Positions 17,625-26,644 of a stretch of DNA of 64,000 nucleotides are shown here, in pieces (within the stretch, counting starts at the first letter, position 1; every line of letters begins with the position of its first letter). A model generated the notes under the pieces. That model searched no databases, was not told where the DNA came from, and saw only the letters and a program-made list of their open reading frames with translations. The stretch comes from Amycolatopsis sp. CA-230715 (GTDB lineage Bacteria > Actinomycetota > Actinomycetes > Mycobacteriales > Pseudonocardiaceae), in contig NZ_CP059997.1 in the NCBI RefSeq assembly GCF_018736145.1, positions 8,369,501 through 8,433,500 of the forward strand, written 5' to 3'. A program made the translations under genes and the position numbers.

Positions 17625-18614
17625 ATGCGAACTTCCACGATGCCCGCGACCTGCCTTCAAGGGGTGGACGGCGAAGCGGTGGTCCGCCGCGCGGAGCTGG
17701 TCGCCGACGGGGTGCTGTCGCTCGAACTGGCCGCGCCGGACGGTGGCCCGTTGCCGCGGTGGGAGCCGGGCGCGCACATCAGCGTCGTACTCGGCTCCGG
17801 CCTGGTGCGGGAGTACTCGCTGTGCGGCGACCCCGGCGACCGGGACGTCTACCGGATCGCGGTGCTCGACGAACCGGGCGGCCGGGGCGGTTCCCGTGAA
17901 CTGCACCGCACAGCAGTGCCGGGCGCGCGGCTGGGTTTTCGCGGTCCCCGCAACCACTTCCCGCTGCGCTCCGCGGCGGACTACCTGTTCATCGCCGGTG
18001 GCATCGGGATCACCCCGATCCTGCCGATGCTCAGGGCGGTCGCCGGGGGCGACGCGCGGTGGGAGCTGGTGTACGGCGGCCGGTCGCGGCGGACGATGGC
18101 GTTCACCGAAGAGGTGCGCGCGCTCGGCGGGCCGCGGCTGACACTCGTGCCGCAGGACGAGCTTGGCCTGCCCGATCTCGGTTCGCGTCTTGCCGCGGCC
18201 GCGCCGTCGACCGCGGTGTACTGCTGCGGCCCGCCGCCGCTGCTGGACGCCGTCGAACGGCACTGCGACCGCCTCGGCCTGCTCGGCTCGTTGCGGGTCG
18301 AACGCTTCCGGCCCGGCACGCCGGAACCACCACGGGAGGACGCGGACCGGCCGATCGAGGTCGAGCTGCGCCGATCCGGCAAGCGGGTCACCGTGCTGCC
18401 GGGCCGCAGCGTGCTCAGCGCGGTCAGAGAAGTGCTGCCGCGCGTCGCTTCGTCGTGCGAGGAAGGGTACTGCGGCACCTGCGAGGCCGGTGTGCTCGAC
18501 GGCGTGCCCGATCACCGCGACACCGTACTGTCCGAAGAGGACCGTGCGCGCGGGGACTGCATGATGATCTGCGTCAGCCGCGCCCGCACCTCGAACCTGG
18601 CACTCGACCTGTGA
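17625..18614 (+). CDS. Phthalate-dioxygenase-reductase-type ferredoxin:NAD(P)H reductase
   Basis: Electron donor for the upstream Rieske oxygenase. Domains in order: flavin-binding beta-barrel (about 20-115; REYSLCGDP is the flavin motif), NAD-binding domain (GGIGITPILPML; YCCGPPPLL) and C-terminal plant-type 2Fe-2S ferredoxin (about 245-329). The cluster motif is CEEGYCGTCEAGV, with a fourth Cys in CMMICVSRA. This is the PDR/VanB order used by GbcB and similar partners. AAAGGA lies 8 bases before the ATG and only 4 bases separate it from the oxygenase stop. Confidence 0.92.
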   Translation: MRTSTMPATCLQGVDGEAVVRRAELVADGVLSLELAAPDGGPLPRWEPGAHISVVLGSGLVREYSLCGDPGDRDVYRIAVLDEPGGRGGSRELHRTAVPGARLGFRGPRNHFPLRSAADYLFIAGGIGITPILPMLRAVAGGDARWELVYGGRSRRTMAFTEEVRALGGPRLTLVPQDELGLPDLGSRLAAAAPSTAVYCCGPPPLLDAVERHCDRLGLLGSLRVERFRPGTPEPPREDADRPIEVELRRSGKRVTVLPGRSVLSAVREVLPRVASSCEEGYCGTCEAGVLDGVPDHRDTVLSEEDRARGDCMMICVSRARTSNLALDL

Positions 18615-18639
18615 ACCCCGATCCCGAAGGGACCCCGCC

Positions 18640-19986
18640 ATGACCGGCGACGACCGCACGAGCCAGATTCCGGAGTCGGCGACCTGCGTCGTCGTCGGCG
18701 CGGGGGTGCACGGCCTTTCCACCGCGTGGCACCTCGCGAAGCAGACCAGGAAGCTCGGCCGCACACCCGATATCGTCGTGCTCGACAAGACCGCGGTCGG
18801 GGCGGGCGCTTCCGGTATCGCCTGCGGCGTGGTGCGCAACAACTACTTCCAGCCCGCGATGCGCGAGCTGATGGCGCATTCCGTGCGGGTCTGGGAAGAG
18901 CACGCCGACGAGCTATCGTACCACCCCGTCGGCTATTTGCAGATCTCGCCGGAGCGCATGGCCGGGGACGTGGCGGGAATCCACGAACAACAGCGCGCGA
19001 TCGGCTACGAGTCGGTGTTCGTCGACGGTGCCGCCGCGACCCGGCGCTATTTGCGGGCGCTGTTCCCGGATTGGCGCGCCGAGGGGGTCACGAACGTCCT
19101 GCACGAGAAGCGGGGTGGGTACGCGAACAACATGGCGTCGGTGCGCGGGCTCGCCCGCATGGCGCGCGCGGAGGGCGTCCGGATCGTCGAAGGCGTGCGG
19201 GTCAGGGGGATGCGGCGCACCGGCGGCGCGGTGACCGCGGTCAGGACCGACGCCGGAGAGATCCGGTGCGAGCACGTGGTCGTCGCCGCCGGGCCGTGGA
19301 TCCGCGAGGTGTGGCGCATGCTCGGCCAGCCGGACCGAGTCGGGATTCCGCTCGACCGCGGCGCGGTGTTCGACAGTCCGATGTGGACTTACTGGGCGTT
19401 GCAGGAGGGCACGCTCAAGGTGGAGCCGGAGTTCCTCGCCGACGCCGGCGGCGCCGCGCCGCCGGTGATCCACGTGGACAGCGACGTGCCGCTGTACGAC
19501 GAGCGCGGTGAACTGGTCACGGATTCCCTGTGGGGCGTTTACTTCAAGCCGGACGCGAACTTCGGTGGCGTGCAAGGAGGAACCGCGCCGAACCGGGTCG
19601 ACCGGCCGTACGACGAGGTGGCCGTCGACCCGTACGGCCCGGCGAGTCCCGAGTTCGTCGTGGGGGAGGCGTTCGCGAGGACGTGGACGGCGGCGCTGGC
19701 GCACTGCCTCGGCCGGTTCGAAGGGACGGCGCACCTGCTGTCCAGGGAGCCGTCCGGCGGGCTCGGCTGCTTCACCCCGGACAGCTTCCCGGTGTTCGAC
19801 ACGGTCGGGGAGAACGTCTCGGTCATCGCCGACTCGAACCACGGGTACAAGATGATCGGCGTCGGCGAACTGGTCGCGAAGGAGATCCTCGGTGCGCCGC
19901 AAGCACTTCTCGAACCGTTCCGGCTGTCCCGGTTCGCCGAGGGCCGCCTGCACCCGGTGAGCAGCTCCCCGTTCCCCTGGAGCTGA
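18640..19986 (+). CDS. FAD-dependent amine oxidoreductase (DAO/SoxB-like), first copy
   Basis: A 448-residue flavoprotein of the D-amino-acid oxidase/sarcosine oxidase beta family. The dinucleotide-binding motif VVVGAGVHGLSTAWHLA is at the N terminus. The C-terminal flavin-contact region includes CFTPDSFPVFDTVGENVSV and DSNHGYKMIGVGELVAKEI. It lies 25 bases after the reductase in the same operon. It lacks the folate-binding (GCV_T) domain of dimethylglycine dehydrogenases. The likely role is oxidative removal of an N-methyl or amine group from the product of the Rieske step; substrate unknown. Confidence 0.85.
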   Translation: MTGDDRTSQIPESATCVVVGAGVHGLSTAWHLAKQTRKLGRTPDIVVLDKTAVGAGASGIACGVVRNNYFQPAMRELMAHSVRVWEEHADELSYHPVGYLQISPERMAGDVAGIHEQQRAIGYESVFVDGAAATRRYLRALFPDWRAEGVTNVLHEKRGGYANNMASVRGLARMARAEGVRIVEGVRVRGMRRTGGAVTAVRTDAGEIRCEHVVVAAGPWIREVWRMLGQPDRVGIPLDRGAVFDSPMWTYWALQEGTLKVEPEFLADAGGAAPPVIHVDSDVPLYDERGELVTDSLWGVYFKPDANFGGVQGGTAPNRVDRPYDEVAVDPYGPASPEFVVGEAFARTWTAALAHCLGRFEGTAHLLSREPSGGLGCFTPDSFPVFDTVGENVSVIADSNHGYKMIGVGELVAKEILGAPQALLEPFRLSRFAEGRLHPVSSSPFPWS

Positions 19987-19990
19987 CGAG

Positions 19991-21190
19991 ATGGAGCACG
20001 GTGTGGAGAACGTGGATGTCGTGATCGTCGGCGGCGGCCTCGAAGGGCTCGCGATCGCCTGGGCGCTCGCCGAACGCGGCGTGCGCGACGTCGTGGTGCT
20101 CGAACGCTCGACGCTGTGCTCCGGCGGCACCGCGAAGTCCAGCAGCATCGTCCGCTGCCACTACGGCGTCGCGTCGCTGGCGGCGATGGCCTGGTACGGG
20201 GTCGGAGTGTTCGAGCACGCCGAAGAACTGCTCGGTACCGACGTGGGGTTCCGGCGCGTGGGATATGCCGTCGGGGTCGGCGAGGAGAACCTTTCCGCCC
20301 TGCGGGCCAATATCGCGATCCAGCGGTCGGTCGGCGTCGAGGTCGACGAAATCACGCCCGACCGGGTTCGCGACTGGTGGCCCGCGATGCGCGTCGACGA
20401 CTTCCGGGCCTTCGCCTACGAGCCCCGCGGCGGCAGCGGGGACGCGTACCTGACCGGAATGGCCTTCGCCGCGGCGGCACGGCACCGCGGGGTGCGGATC
20501 AGGCAGCACACGCCGGTGCGGCGGTTGATGAAGGGCACCGGCGGCAGGGCGATCGGCGTCGAAACCGGTGCGGGGGAACGGATTTCCGCGGGCACGGTGG
20601 TACTGGCCAACGGACCGTGGTCGGTTCCGCTCGCCGCGCCGCTCGGGGTGGATCTGCCCGTGCGCGCCCAGCGCGCGCAGATCGTGCTCGTCGACTCCGG
20701 CGCCGAGGTCGGGCAGGCGCCCGTCGTGTCGGATCTGGTGAGCCTGCAGTACTTCCGCCGGGAACCGTCGGGCGACGTGCTCGTCGGCAACAGCGATCAC
20801 GCCGTGCCCGAGTACGTCGACCCGGACCGGTACCGGCAGCGCGCGGACGGCTCGTTCGTCGAGACCGCCGTGGAAAAGCTCGCGCACCGCTTCCCCGGCT
20901 GGCCGGATCCCGGCGTGGTGACCACGTACGCCGGTTGCTACGACGTCACTCCCGACTACAACCCGGTGATCGGGCCGTCCGGCGTGCCGGGTCTCTTCCT
21001 CGCCGTCGGGTTCAGCGGGCACGGGTTCAAGCTGGCGCCCGCCGTCGGCAGGCTCAGCGCGGACCTGCTCGTCGACGGGGTCAGCGGTGATCCCGCCGTC
21101 GACGCGGCGGACTTCCGGTTCGGCCGGTTCGCCGAGGGCGCGGCACTGCGCAGCGCGAACCGGTACGCGGGCGCGGGGGAGATGCGCTGA
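19991..21190 (+). CDS. FAD-dependent amine oxidoreductase (DAO/SoxB-like), second copy
   Basis: A 399-residue member of the same DAO superfamily but clearly distinct from the upstream copy. The N-terminal motif is VVIVGGGLEGLAIAWALAERG; the C-terminal core has YDVTPDYNPVIGPSG and GFSGHGFKLAPAVGRL, typical of sarcosine oxidase beta-like and glycine-oxidase-like enzymes. Its ATG is 4 bases after the preceding stop. Two different DAO enzymes after a trimethylamine-type Rieske demethylase suggest three sequential demethylation or deamination steps encoded in one operon. Confidence 0.85.
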   Translation: MEHGVENVDVVIVGGGLEGLAIAWALAERGVRDVVVLERSTLCSGGTAKSSSIVRCHYGVASLAAMAWYGVGVFEHAEELLGTDVGFRRVGYAVGVGEENLSALRANIAIQRSVGVEVDEITPDRVRDWWPAMRVDDFRAFAYEPRGGSGDAYLTGMAFAAAARHRGVRIRQHTPVRRLMKGTGGRAIGVETGAGERISAGTVVLANGPWSVPLAAPLGVDLPVRAQRAQIVLVDSGAEVGQAPVVSDLVSLQYFRREPSGDVLVGNSDHAVPEYVDPDRYRQRADGSFVETAVEKLAHRFPGWPDPGVVTTYAGCYDVTPDYNPVIGPSGVPGLFLAVGFSGHGFKLAPAVGRLSADLLVDGVSGDPAVDAADFRFGRFAEGAALRSANRYAGAGEMR

Positions 21191-21197
21191 AGTTGTT

Positions 21198-22103
21198 TTA
21201 GGACAAGCGTTTCGCGGCGAAGCGCTCGGGTTTCGGCCAGCGCACGTTCTTCGCCAGCCCGAGCCGTTCGAAGATCCAGATCAACCGCGCCGAGACGTCG
21301 ACCTGCCCGCGCAGCACGCCGTGGCGCGCGCAGGTCGGGTCGGCGTGGTGCGAGTTGTGCCACGATTCGCCCATGGACAGGATCGCCAGCGGCCAGAAGT
21401 TCGCCGCGCGGTCCCTGCTCGCGAACGGCCGCTCGCCGACGAGGTGGCAGATCGAGTTCACCGACCAGGTCACGTGGTGCAGGAACGCGATCCTGACCAG
21501 GCCAGCCCAGAAGAACGCGGTGAGCGCGCCCTGCCACGACCAGCTCAGCAGCCCGCCGAGCGCCGCGGGCAGCGCGAGGCTGAGCACGATCCACAGCCAG
21601 AAGTACCGGTTGACCACCCGGAGGTCCTCGTCGGCGAGCAGATCGGGCGCGAACCGTTCGTAGTTGGTCACTTCGCGGCGGAACATCCAGCCCATGTGCG
21701 AGTGCCAGAACCCGCGCAGCATCGCGGCGGGGGAGGTGCCGAAGAGCCACGGGGAATGCGGATCGCCCTCGCGGTCGGCGAACGCGTGGTGCCTGCGGTG
21801 GCTCGCGACCCAGAAGATCACCGAGCCCTGCACGGCCATGCTGCCCGCGATGGCGAGCGCGACGCGGAGCCCCCGGCCCGTCTTGAAGGCGCCGTGGGTG
21901 AAGTAGCGGTGGTACCCGACGGTCACGCCCAGCGTCGCGACCGTGTAGAACACCGCCGCGAGCGCGAGGTCGAGCCAGGACACGCCCCAGCCCCACGCCA
22001 GCGGCAGCGCGGCGAGCAGCGCCGCGAACGGCACCAGCAGGAAGGTCTTGAGGACGATCATCTGCCCGGTCGAGCGGTGGCCCGAGATCAACGGTTTGGT
22101 CAT
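21198..22103 (-). CDS. Membrane acyl-CoA delta-9 desaturase
   Basis: Di-iron fatty-acid desaturase of the stearoyl-CoA desaturase/DesA3 type that introduces a double bond into membrane lipid chains. The three histidine boxes are present: HRYFTH, HRRHH and HNSHH, with hydrophobic segments between them. I prefer the second ATG (22103, 301 residues) because GAGG lies about 7 bases upstream of it; the first ATG (22115) lacks a site. It converges on the amine-catabolism operon with only 7 bases between stops. Confidence 0.93.
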   Translation of the reverse strand: MTKPLISGHRSTGQMIVLKTFLLVPFAALLAALPLAWGWGVSWLDLALAAVFYTVATLGVTVGYHRYFTHGAFKTGRGLRVALAIAGSMAVQGSVIFWVASHRRHHAFADREGDPHSPWLFGTSPAAMLRGFWHSHMGWMFRREVTNYERFAPDLLADEDLRVVNRYFWLWIVLSLALPAALGGLLSWSWQGALTAFFWAGLVRIAFLHHVTWSVNSICHLVGERPFASRDRAANFWPLAILSMGESWHNSHHADPTCARHGVLRGQVDVSARLIWIFERLGLAKNVRWPKPERFAAKRLS

Positions 22104-22201
22104 GGCCGACCTCATTGCGCGTGGAAGGGCGAATCGGACGTTCGGCGCAGGGAGCGTAACCAGGCGGGCTGACCGCGGTGTGACGTCGTGGTGAACGGAC
22201 C

Positions 22202-23170
22202 TCAGCCCGCCGGCGTCAGCTCGTGCTCACTGTCCGAAGAAGACTCGAGCCGGTGCTGGTCCCGCGCGGTGCACCACAGGTTCGCGGTGGCGATGAGGAC
22301 GAGCGCGGAGCCGAGCACGTGCAGCGAGACGAGCGCCTCCGGCACGCCGAGCCCGTACTGGACGGATCCGAGCGCGCCCTGGGCGAGCGCGACGATCCAC
22401 ACGGCGGCGTAGGCGCGCCACAGCTTCGGCGTCGCACCGGCGCGGAAGAGGTAGAGGCCGTAGCAGGCGAGCACGATCAGGTAGCAGACGAGCAGTCCGC
22501 CGTGCACGGTGGCGAGGGTGTCCACGGGCGCGTCGAGGCGGTGCGTCTTCGGGTCACCGCCGTGCGGGCCCGCGCCGGTCACCACGGTCCCGGCGATCAG
22601 CACCGCCCACATCGAGGCGATCAGCACCACCAGGAACGTGCGCCCGGTGTCGCCGTCGCGCCAGCGCACCGGCTGACCGTCGGACGCGAACTCGCGCAGC
22701 AGCAGCACGGCGAGCCAGATCAGCGGCGTCGAAGCCAGGAAGTGGATCGCGACCGTCCACCACTCCAGCTTGGCCAGCACGGTGATCCCGCCGACGACGG
22801 CCTGCAGCACGACGCCGCCCGGCATCGTCCACGCGAGCTTCACCAGCCGCTTCCGCTCGGGGTGCTCGTGCGCGACGCGCCACGCGGTGATCAGGCACAG
22901 CGCGGCGACCGCGATCACCACGCCGGTCAGCATCCGGTTGCTGAACTCGATCCACTGGTTCAGCGCCTGGTACTCGGGGTGGTCGACCGGGATCATGCTG
23001 CCCTTGACGCATTCGGGCCAGGTGGGGCAGCCGAGCCCCGATCCGGTGACGCGCACGACCGATCCGGTCACGCCGATCCCCGCCTGCGCGATCACGGCGG
23101 CGACGGCGACTGTCCGCTGCACCGTGCGCGACGGGTAGGGCAGGCGGCCGATCAGCGAGCTGAATTGCAC
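22202..23170 (-). CDS. ctaA: Heme A synthase (COX15/CtaA)
   Basis: Membrane enzyme that oxidises the C8 methyl of heme O to give heme A for cytochrome aa3 oxidase. The 322-residue protein has about eight membrane segments. The first external loop has the paired cysteines in GCPTWPECVKG, and candidate heme histidines are in AIHFLA, TVHGGL and SLHVLG. The usual E-x-x-H-R motif of helix II reads E-F-S-N-R, with Asn instead of His. The start is GTG 23170; the much longer upstream frame runs into the ABC permease and was discarded. It completes the pathway begun by ctaB at 8.2 kb. Confidence 0.92.
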   Translation of the reverse strand: MQFSSLIGRLPYPSRTVQRTVAVAAVIAQAGIGVTGSVVRVTGSGLGCPTWPECVKGSMIPVDHPEYQALNQWIEFSNRMLTGVVIAVAALCLITAWRVAHEHPERKRLVKLAWTMPGGVVLQAVVGGITVLAKLEWWTVAIHFLASTPLIWLAVLLLREFASDGQPVRWRDGDTGRTFLVVLIASMWAVLIAGTVVTGAGPHGGDPKTHRLDAPVDTLATVHGGLLVCYLIVLACYGLYLFRAGATPKLWRAYAAVWIVALAQGALGSVQYGLGVPEALVSLHVLGSALVLIATANLWCTARDQHRLESSSDSEHELTPAG

Positions 23171-23198
23171 CGTTCGATGGTATGGCGGCGGGCTTTTC

Positions 23199-23984
23199 TC
23201 AGGTGAGGCGGGTCGTCTTCGACGCGAGCCCGCCCGCGACGACGGCCCAGCCGAGGAGCACGCCGACAGGGCCCCACGCGAACGATCCGTCGACGAGCGC
23301 CGCCCGTAACCCCTCCGCGAGCGCGCCGGACGGCAGCAGTTCGACGACCGCCGCGAGACCACTGGGCAACGTGGCCGGTGCCAGCAGGATCCCGCCCGCC
23401 AGCAGCAGCACGAACCACACGATGTTCGCCAGTGCCAGCACGGCTTCGGCGCGCAGGGAACCGCCGAGCAGCACCCCGAGCGCGCCGAACGCGAGCGTGC
23501 CCACGATCAGCAGCACCACGGCGGCGACGATGCCGCCACCCGACGGCGTCCAGCCGAGGAACGCCGCGACCACGCCCAGCACGACCGTCTGCAGCGCGAC
23601 CACCACGAGCGCCGCGGCGAGCCGCCCGGCGACGAGCAGCCAGCGGGGGAGCGCGGTCGCCGAAAGTCGTTTCAGCACACCGTAACGGCGGTCGAAGCCG
23701 AGCGCGATGGCCTGGCCGGTGAACGCCGAGGACATCACCGCGAGCGCGAGGATCCTCGGCGTCACCCAGTCCACTCTGGACAGTGCGCCGATGTCGCCGG
23801 TGGGCAGGATGTTCAGCAGGCTCAGCCCGACCAGCAGGGCCAGCGGGATGAGCAGGGTCAGCAGCGTCTGCTCGCCGTGGCGCAGGGTCAGGCTCGCTTC
23901 GACCCTCGCGTGCGTCAGCAGCATCTTGGGCAGCTTCCCGCGCCCGGGAGCGGGAGTGAAAGTGCCCGCGGCGAACTGGCTCAT
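23199..23984 (-). CDS. ABC-2 type transporter permease
   Basis: Integral membrane subunit of 261 residues with about six hydrophobic helices and the pattern of ABC-2 exporters. The cytoplasmic loop includes GFDRRYGVLKRLSATALPR, which is characteristic of drug/lipid ABC-2 permeases. Its ATG start overlaps the stop of the ATPase gene in an ATGA junction, so the two are coupled. The pair corresponds to Rv1457c/Rv1458c of M. tuberculosis, conserved between ctaA and mptB; the cargo is unknown. Confidence 0.9.
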   Translation of the reverse strand: MSQFAAGTFTPAPGRGKLPKMLLTHARVEASLTLRHGEQTLLTLLIPLALLVGLSLLNILPTGDIGALSRVDWVTPRILALAVMSSAFTGQAIALGFDRRYGVLKRLSATALPRWLLVAGRLAAALVVVALQTVVLGVVAAFLGWTPSGGGIVAAVVLLIVGTLAFGALGVLLGGSLRAEAVLALANIVWFVLLLAGGILLAPATLPSGLAAVVELLPSGALAEGLRAALVDGSFAWGPVGVLLGWAVVAGGLASKTTRLT

Positions 23985-24907
23985 GCGCGAAGCTCCCGTC
24001 CGGTCAGGTCGAGGAAGACCTCTTCGAGACCGCGCCTTCCGACGTGCAGCTCCTCGGCGAGCACGCCCTGCTGCGCGCACCACGCGGTCACCGCCGACAC
24101 CACCTGCGGGTCGACGGCGCCTTCGACCCGGTACGCGCCCGGCGCGGCTTCCTGCACGCGGTAGCCCTCCGGCAGCGCGGCCGCGAGCAGTGCGGTGTCC
24201 AGCCCGACCTTCGCCTTGAAGCGCAGTTGCGCGGTTTCGTCGTTCTCGGCGGTCAGCGCGCTCGGAGCGCCGTTCGCGATCACCTTGCCGCCGTCCACGA
24301 TCACCACGTCGTCCGCGAGCGCTTCGGCTTCCTCCATGAGATGCGTGGTGAGCAGCACGCTGACCCCGTCGGAACGCAGCGCGCCGAGCAGGTCCCACAC
24401 GAGGCGCCGCGCCTGCGGGTCCATGCCAGCCGTCGGCTCGTCGAGGAACACCAGCTCCGGGCGGCCGACGAGCGCGCACGCGAGCGAAAGCCGTTGCTGC
24501 TGCCCGCCGGAGAGCCGTTTGAACGGGGTGCGGCGCGCCGAGGAGAGGCCGAGGGTTTCGAGCAGCCACGCGGGATCGAGCGGGCTCGCCGCGCACGAGG
24601 CGACGAGCCGGAGCATCTCGTCGGCGCGGACGCCGGGGTACGCGCCGCCGCCCTGCGGCATCACGCCGATACGCGGGCGGAGCCGCTTCCCGTCGCGGAC
24701 CGGGTCGAGCCCGAGCACGCGCACGGAACCCGAGTCGGGGCGCAGGAACCCTTCGCAGATCTCGACGGTGGTCGTCTTGCCCGCGCCGTTCGGCCCGAGC
24801 AGGGCGAGCACCGTGCCGCGCGGCATCGCGAGGTCGAGGCCGTCGACCGCGGTGACGGACCCGTAGCGCTTCACCAGCCCGGTGATTTCGACGGCGGCTG
24901 AACTCAC
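23981..24907 (-). CDS. ABC transporter ATP-binding protein (DrrA-like)
   Basis: A 308-residue ATPase driving the adjacent ABC-2 permease. Walker A is GPNGAGKTT, the signature LSGGQQQRLSLA, Walker B ELVFLDEP followed by TAGMD, and the H-loop LLTTHLMEEAE. A C-terminal extension of about 80 residues after the core is usual in DrrA-type proteins. The GTG start is 24 bases downstream of mptB on the same strand. Family members export antibiotics or lipids; nothing here specifies the substrate. Confidence 0.92.
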   Translation of the reverse strand: MSSAAVEITGLVKRYGSVTAVDGLDLAMPRGTVLALLGPNGAGKTTTVEICEGFLRPDSGSVRVLGLDPVRDGKRLRPRIGVMPQGGGAYPGVRADEMLRLVASCAASPLDPAWLLETLGLSSARRTPFKRLSGGQQQRLSLACALVGRPELVFLDEPTAGMDPQARRLVWDLLGALRSDGVSVLLTTHLMEEAEALADDVVIVDGGKVIANGAPSALTAENDETAQLRFKAKVGLDTALLAAALPEGYRVQEAAPGAYRVEGAVDPQVVSAVTAWCAQQGVLAEELHVGRRGLEEVFLDLTGRELRA

Positions 24908-24931
24908 GAGAACCGAGAATACGGCGTTGGC

Positions 24932-26602
24932 TCAGGCGAGGTGCTCCGGCATCTGCTTCGGCCGCTTGACCGGCCACGGCACCAGCGACGGTTCCTGCCT
25001 CCGCACGATGACCAGCGCGATCGCGACGACGACGCCCGCGGAGAGGTAGGCGAAGGCGAGCACGAACGGCCGCCCGGCGAACGTGCTGCCGGTCGGCGGG
25101 GTCAGGAACGGCAGGATGACGCTGATCACGGTGGCCGCGATCCGAAACCGCGAGGTGCCCGCGGCGGCGGCGAGCGGGATCACCGCCCACAGCAGGTACC
25201 AGGGCTGCATCGCGACGTGCAGCACCGAGGCGGCCCCGAGCGAGACGCCGAGCCCGATTATCGGGCGGTAGCGCCAGTTGAAGCTGTCCCAGAGGAACTT
25301 GAGCGTGATCGCGGCGGCGAGCGCGTACCCGACCAGTGTCATCACCGACACCAGCGAGTTCGTCTGGTTGCCGAGCCCGAGCGCGATGCCGAGCACACCG
25401 CCCACATTGGACAGTTCGGTGATCGGGGAGATCCAGCTCCACACCATGCCCGGCGTGCTCAGCCTGGCGATCCAGCCGAACCCGAGCCCGGACCCGAGGC
25501 ACACGGCCACCGTGACGACGGCGAACACGAGCGCCATCGGCAGCCCGGCGCGCACCAGGTCGCGCAGCCTGCCGTGCCAGCGCCTGGCCACCATCACGGT
25601 GAAGAACGGCAGCGCGAACACCGCGTTGACCTTCACCATCGCGCCGAGCGTGAGCACCGCCACGCCGAGTGCGATGAAGAGCAGTTCCCCCTTCGCCAGC
25701 GGCGGCGGGTCGTCGCCCTTGATCCGGACCGGCAGCCGCCGGAGGCCGAGTTCGAGGCCCGCCATCATCAACCCGAGCGCGAGCGCGTCGTTGTGCGCGC
25801 CCGCGACGAGGTGGAAGAGCACCAGCGGATTGGCGGCGCCGAGCCACAGCGCGGTGGACGGCTGGACGCCGAAGCGGCGGGCCAGCCGGGGCAGCGCCCA
25901 GACGATGAGCGCGACGCCCGCGAGCGCGAGCAGGCGCTGCAACAGCACGCCGACCACGATGTGGTTGCCGGAAAGCCCGGCCAGCCAGCCGCCGAGGCGG
26001 AGGTAGAGCGGCCCGTACGGCGCCGAGGTCTCGCGCCACATGTTGGACACGTTGGCGGTCAACGGATCGCCGACGCCGAGCGCGTCGGCTGGCCCGAGCG
26101 TGTACGGGTCCATGCCGCGGTGCACGATCTCGCTCTGCGCGAGGTAGGCGTAGACGTCGCGGGAGAACAGCGGCGGGATGAACAGCAGCGGGATCGCCCA
26201 CATCGCGACCGTGCGGTCGAACTGGCCGCGCGAAGCGATCCTGTCCCGCGCCGGGCTGGCGAACCGGCCGAGCATGAGCCAGCCGACGACCATCATCCCG
26301 ATCCCGGCGAACGCGATCGCCAGCGCGACGGTCGGGATGCGCGCGAACACCCGCAGCACCGGGATCTCGAGCACCGGGTTGAGGACCGGCGCCGCGCCCG
26401 CGCCGAGCGAGCCGAACGCGAGCAGCAGCGCGCCGACCGTGCCGAACAGCCGGACGAGGTGCAGCCCGCGGATATCGGCGTCCCGCAGCGGTTCGGCCTC
26501 GGGCGGCCGGACGGGTGACGCCGCCGTCCCCCGTCCCGCCGCCCGCCAGCCGAATGCCACGAACGGAGCGTAGCGACTCCCGGCCGCCGTGAGTCCGGTC
26601 AC
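24932..26602 (-). CDS. mptB: Polyprenol-phosphate-mannose alpha-1,6-mannosyltransferase MptB
   Basis: GT-C fold membrane glycosyltransferase that extends the mannan core of lipomannan using decaprenyl-phosphate mannose as donor. The protein has about 13 hydrophobic helices. The first long external loop (SRDVYAYLAQSEIVHRGMDP then YTLGPADAL) carries the acidic D-x-Y region typical of the family. It is divergent from sufR and corresponds to Rv1459c (MptB). The GTG at 26602 gives 556 residues, but the first 40 are weakly conserved-looking and a later GTG is possible. The presence of lipomannan synthesis fits the mycolata and Pseudonocardiaceae. Confidence 0.88.
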   Translation of the reverse strand: MTGLTAAGSRYAPFVAFGWRAAGRGTAASPVRPPEAEPLRDADIRGLHLVRLFGTVGALLLAFGSLGAGAAPVLNPVLEIPVLRVFARIPTVALAIAFAGIGMMVVGWLMLGRFASPARDRIASRGQFDRTVAMWAIPLLFIPPLFSRDVYAYLAQSEIVHRGMDPYTLGPADALGVGDPLTANVSNMWRETSAPYGPLYLRLGGWLAGLSGNHIVVGVLLQRLLALAGVALIVWALPRLARRFGVQPSTALWLGAANPLVLFHLVAGAHNDALALGLMMAGLELGLRRLPVRIKGDDPPPLAKGELLFIALGVAVLTLGAMVKVNAVFALPFFTVMVARRWHGRLRDLVRAGLPMALVFAVVTVAVCLGSGLGFGWIARLSTPGMVWSWISPITELSNVGGVLGIALGLGNQTNSLVSVMTLVGYALAAAITLKFLWDSFNWRYRPIIGLGVSLGAASVLHVAMQPWYLLWAVIPLAAAAGTSRFRIAATVISVILPFLTPPTGSTFAGRPFVLAFAYLSAGVVVAIALVIVRRQEPSLVPWPVKRPKQMPEHLA

Positions 26603-26644
26603 TCACCGATGACCCCGCCTTTGCCGTCGGCGGGTAAATACGAC

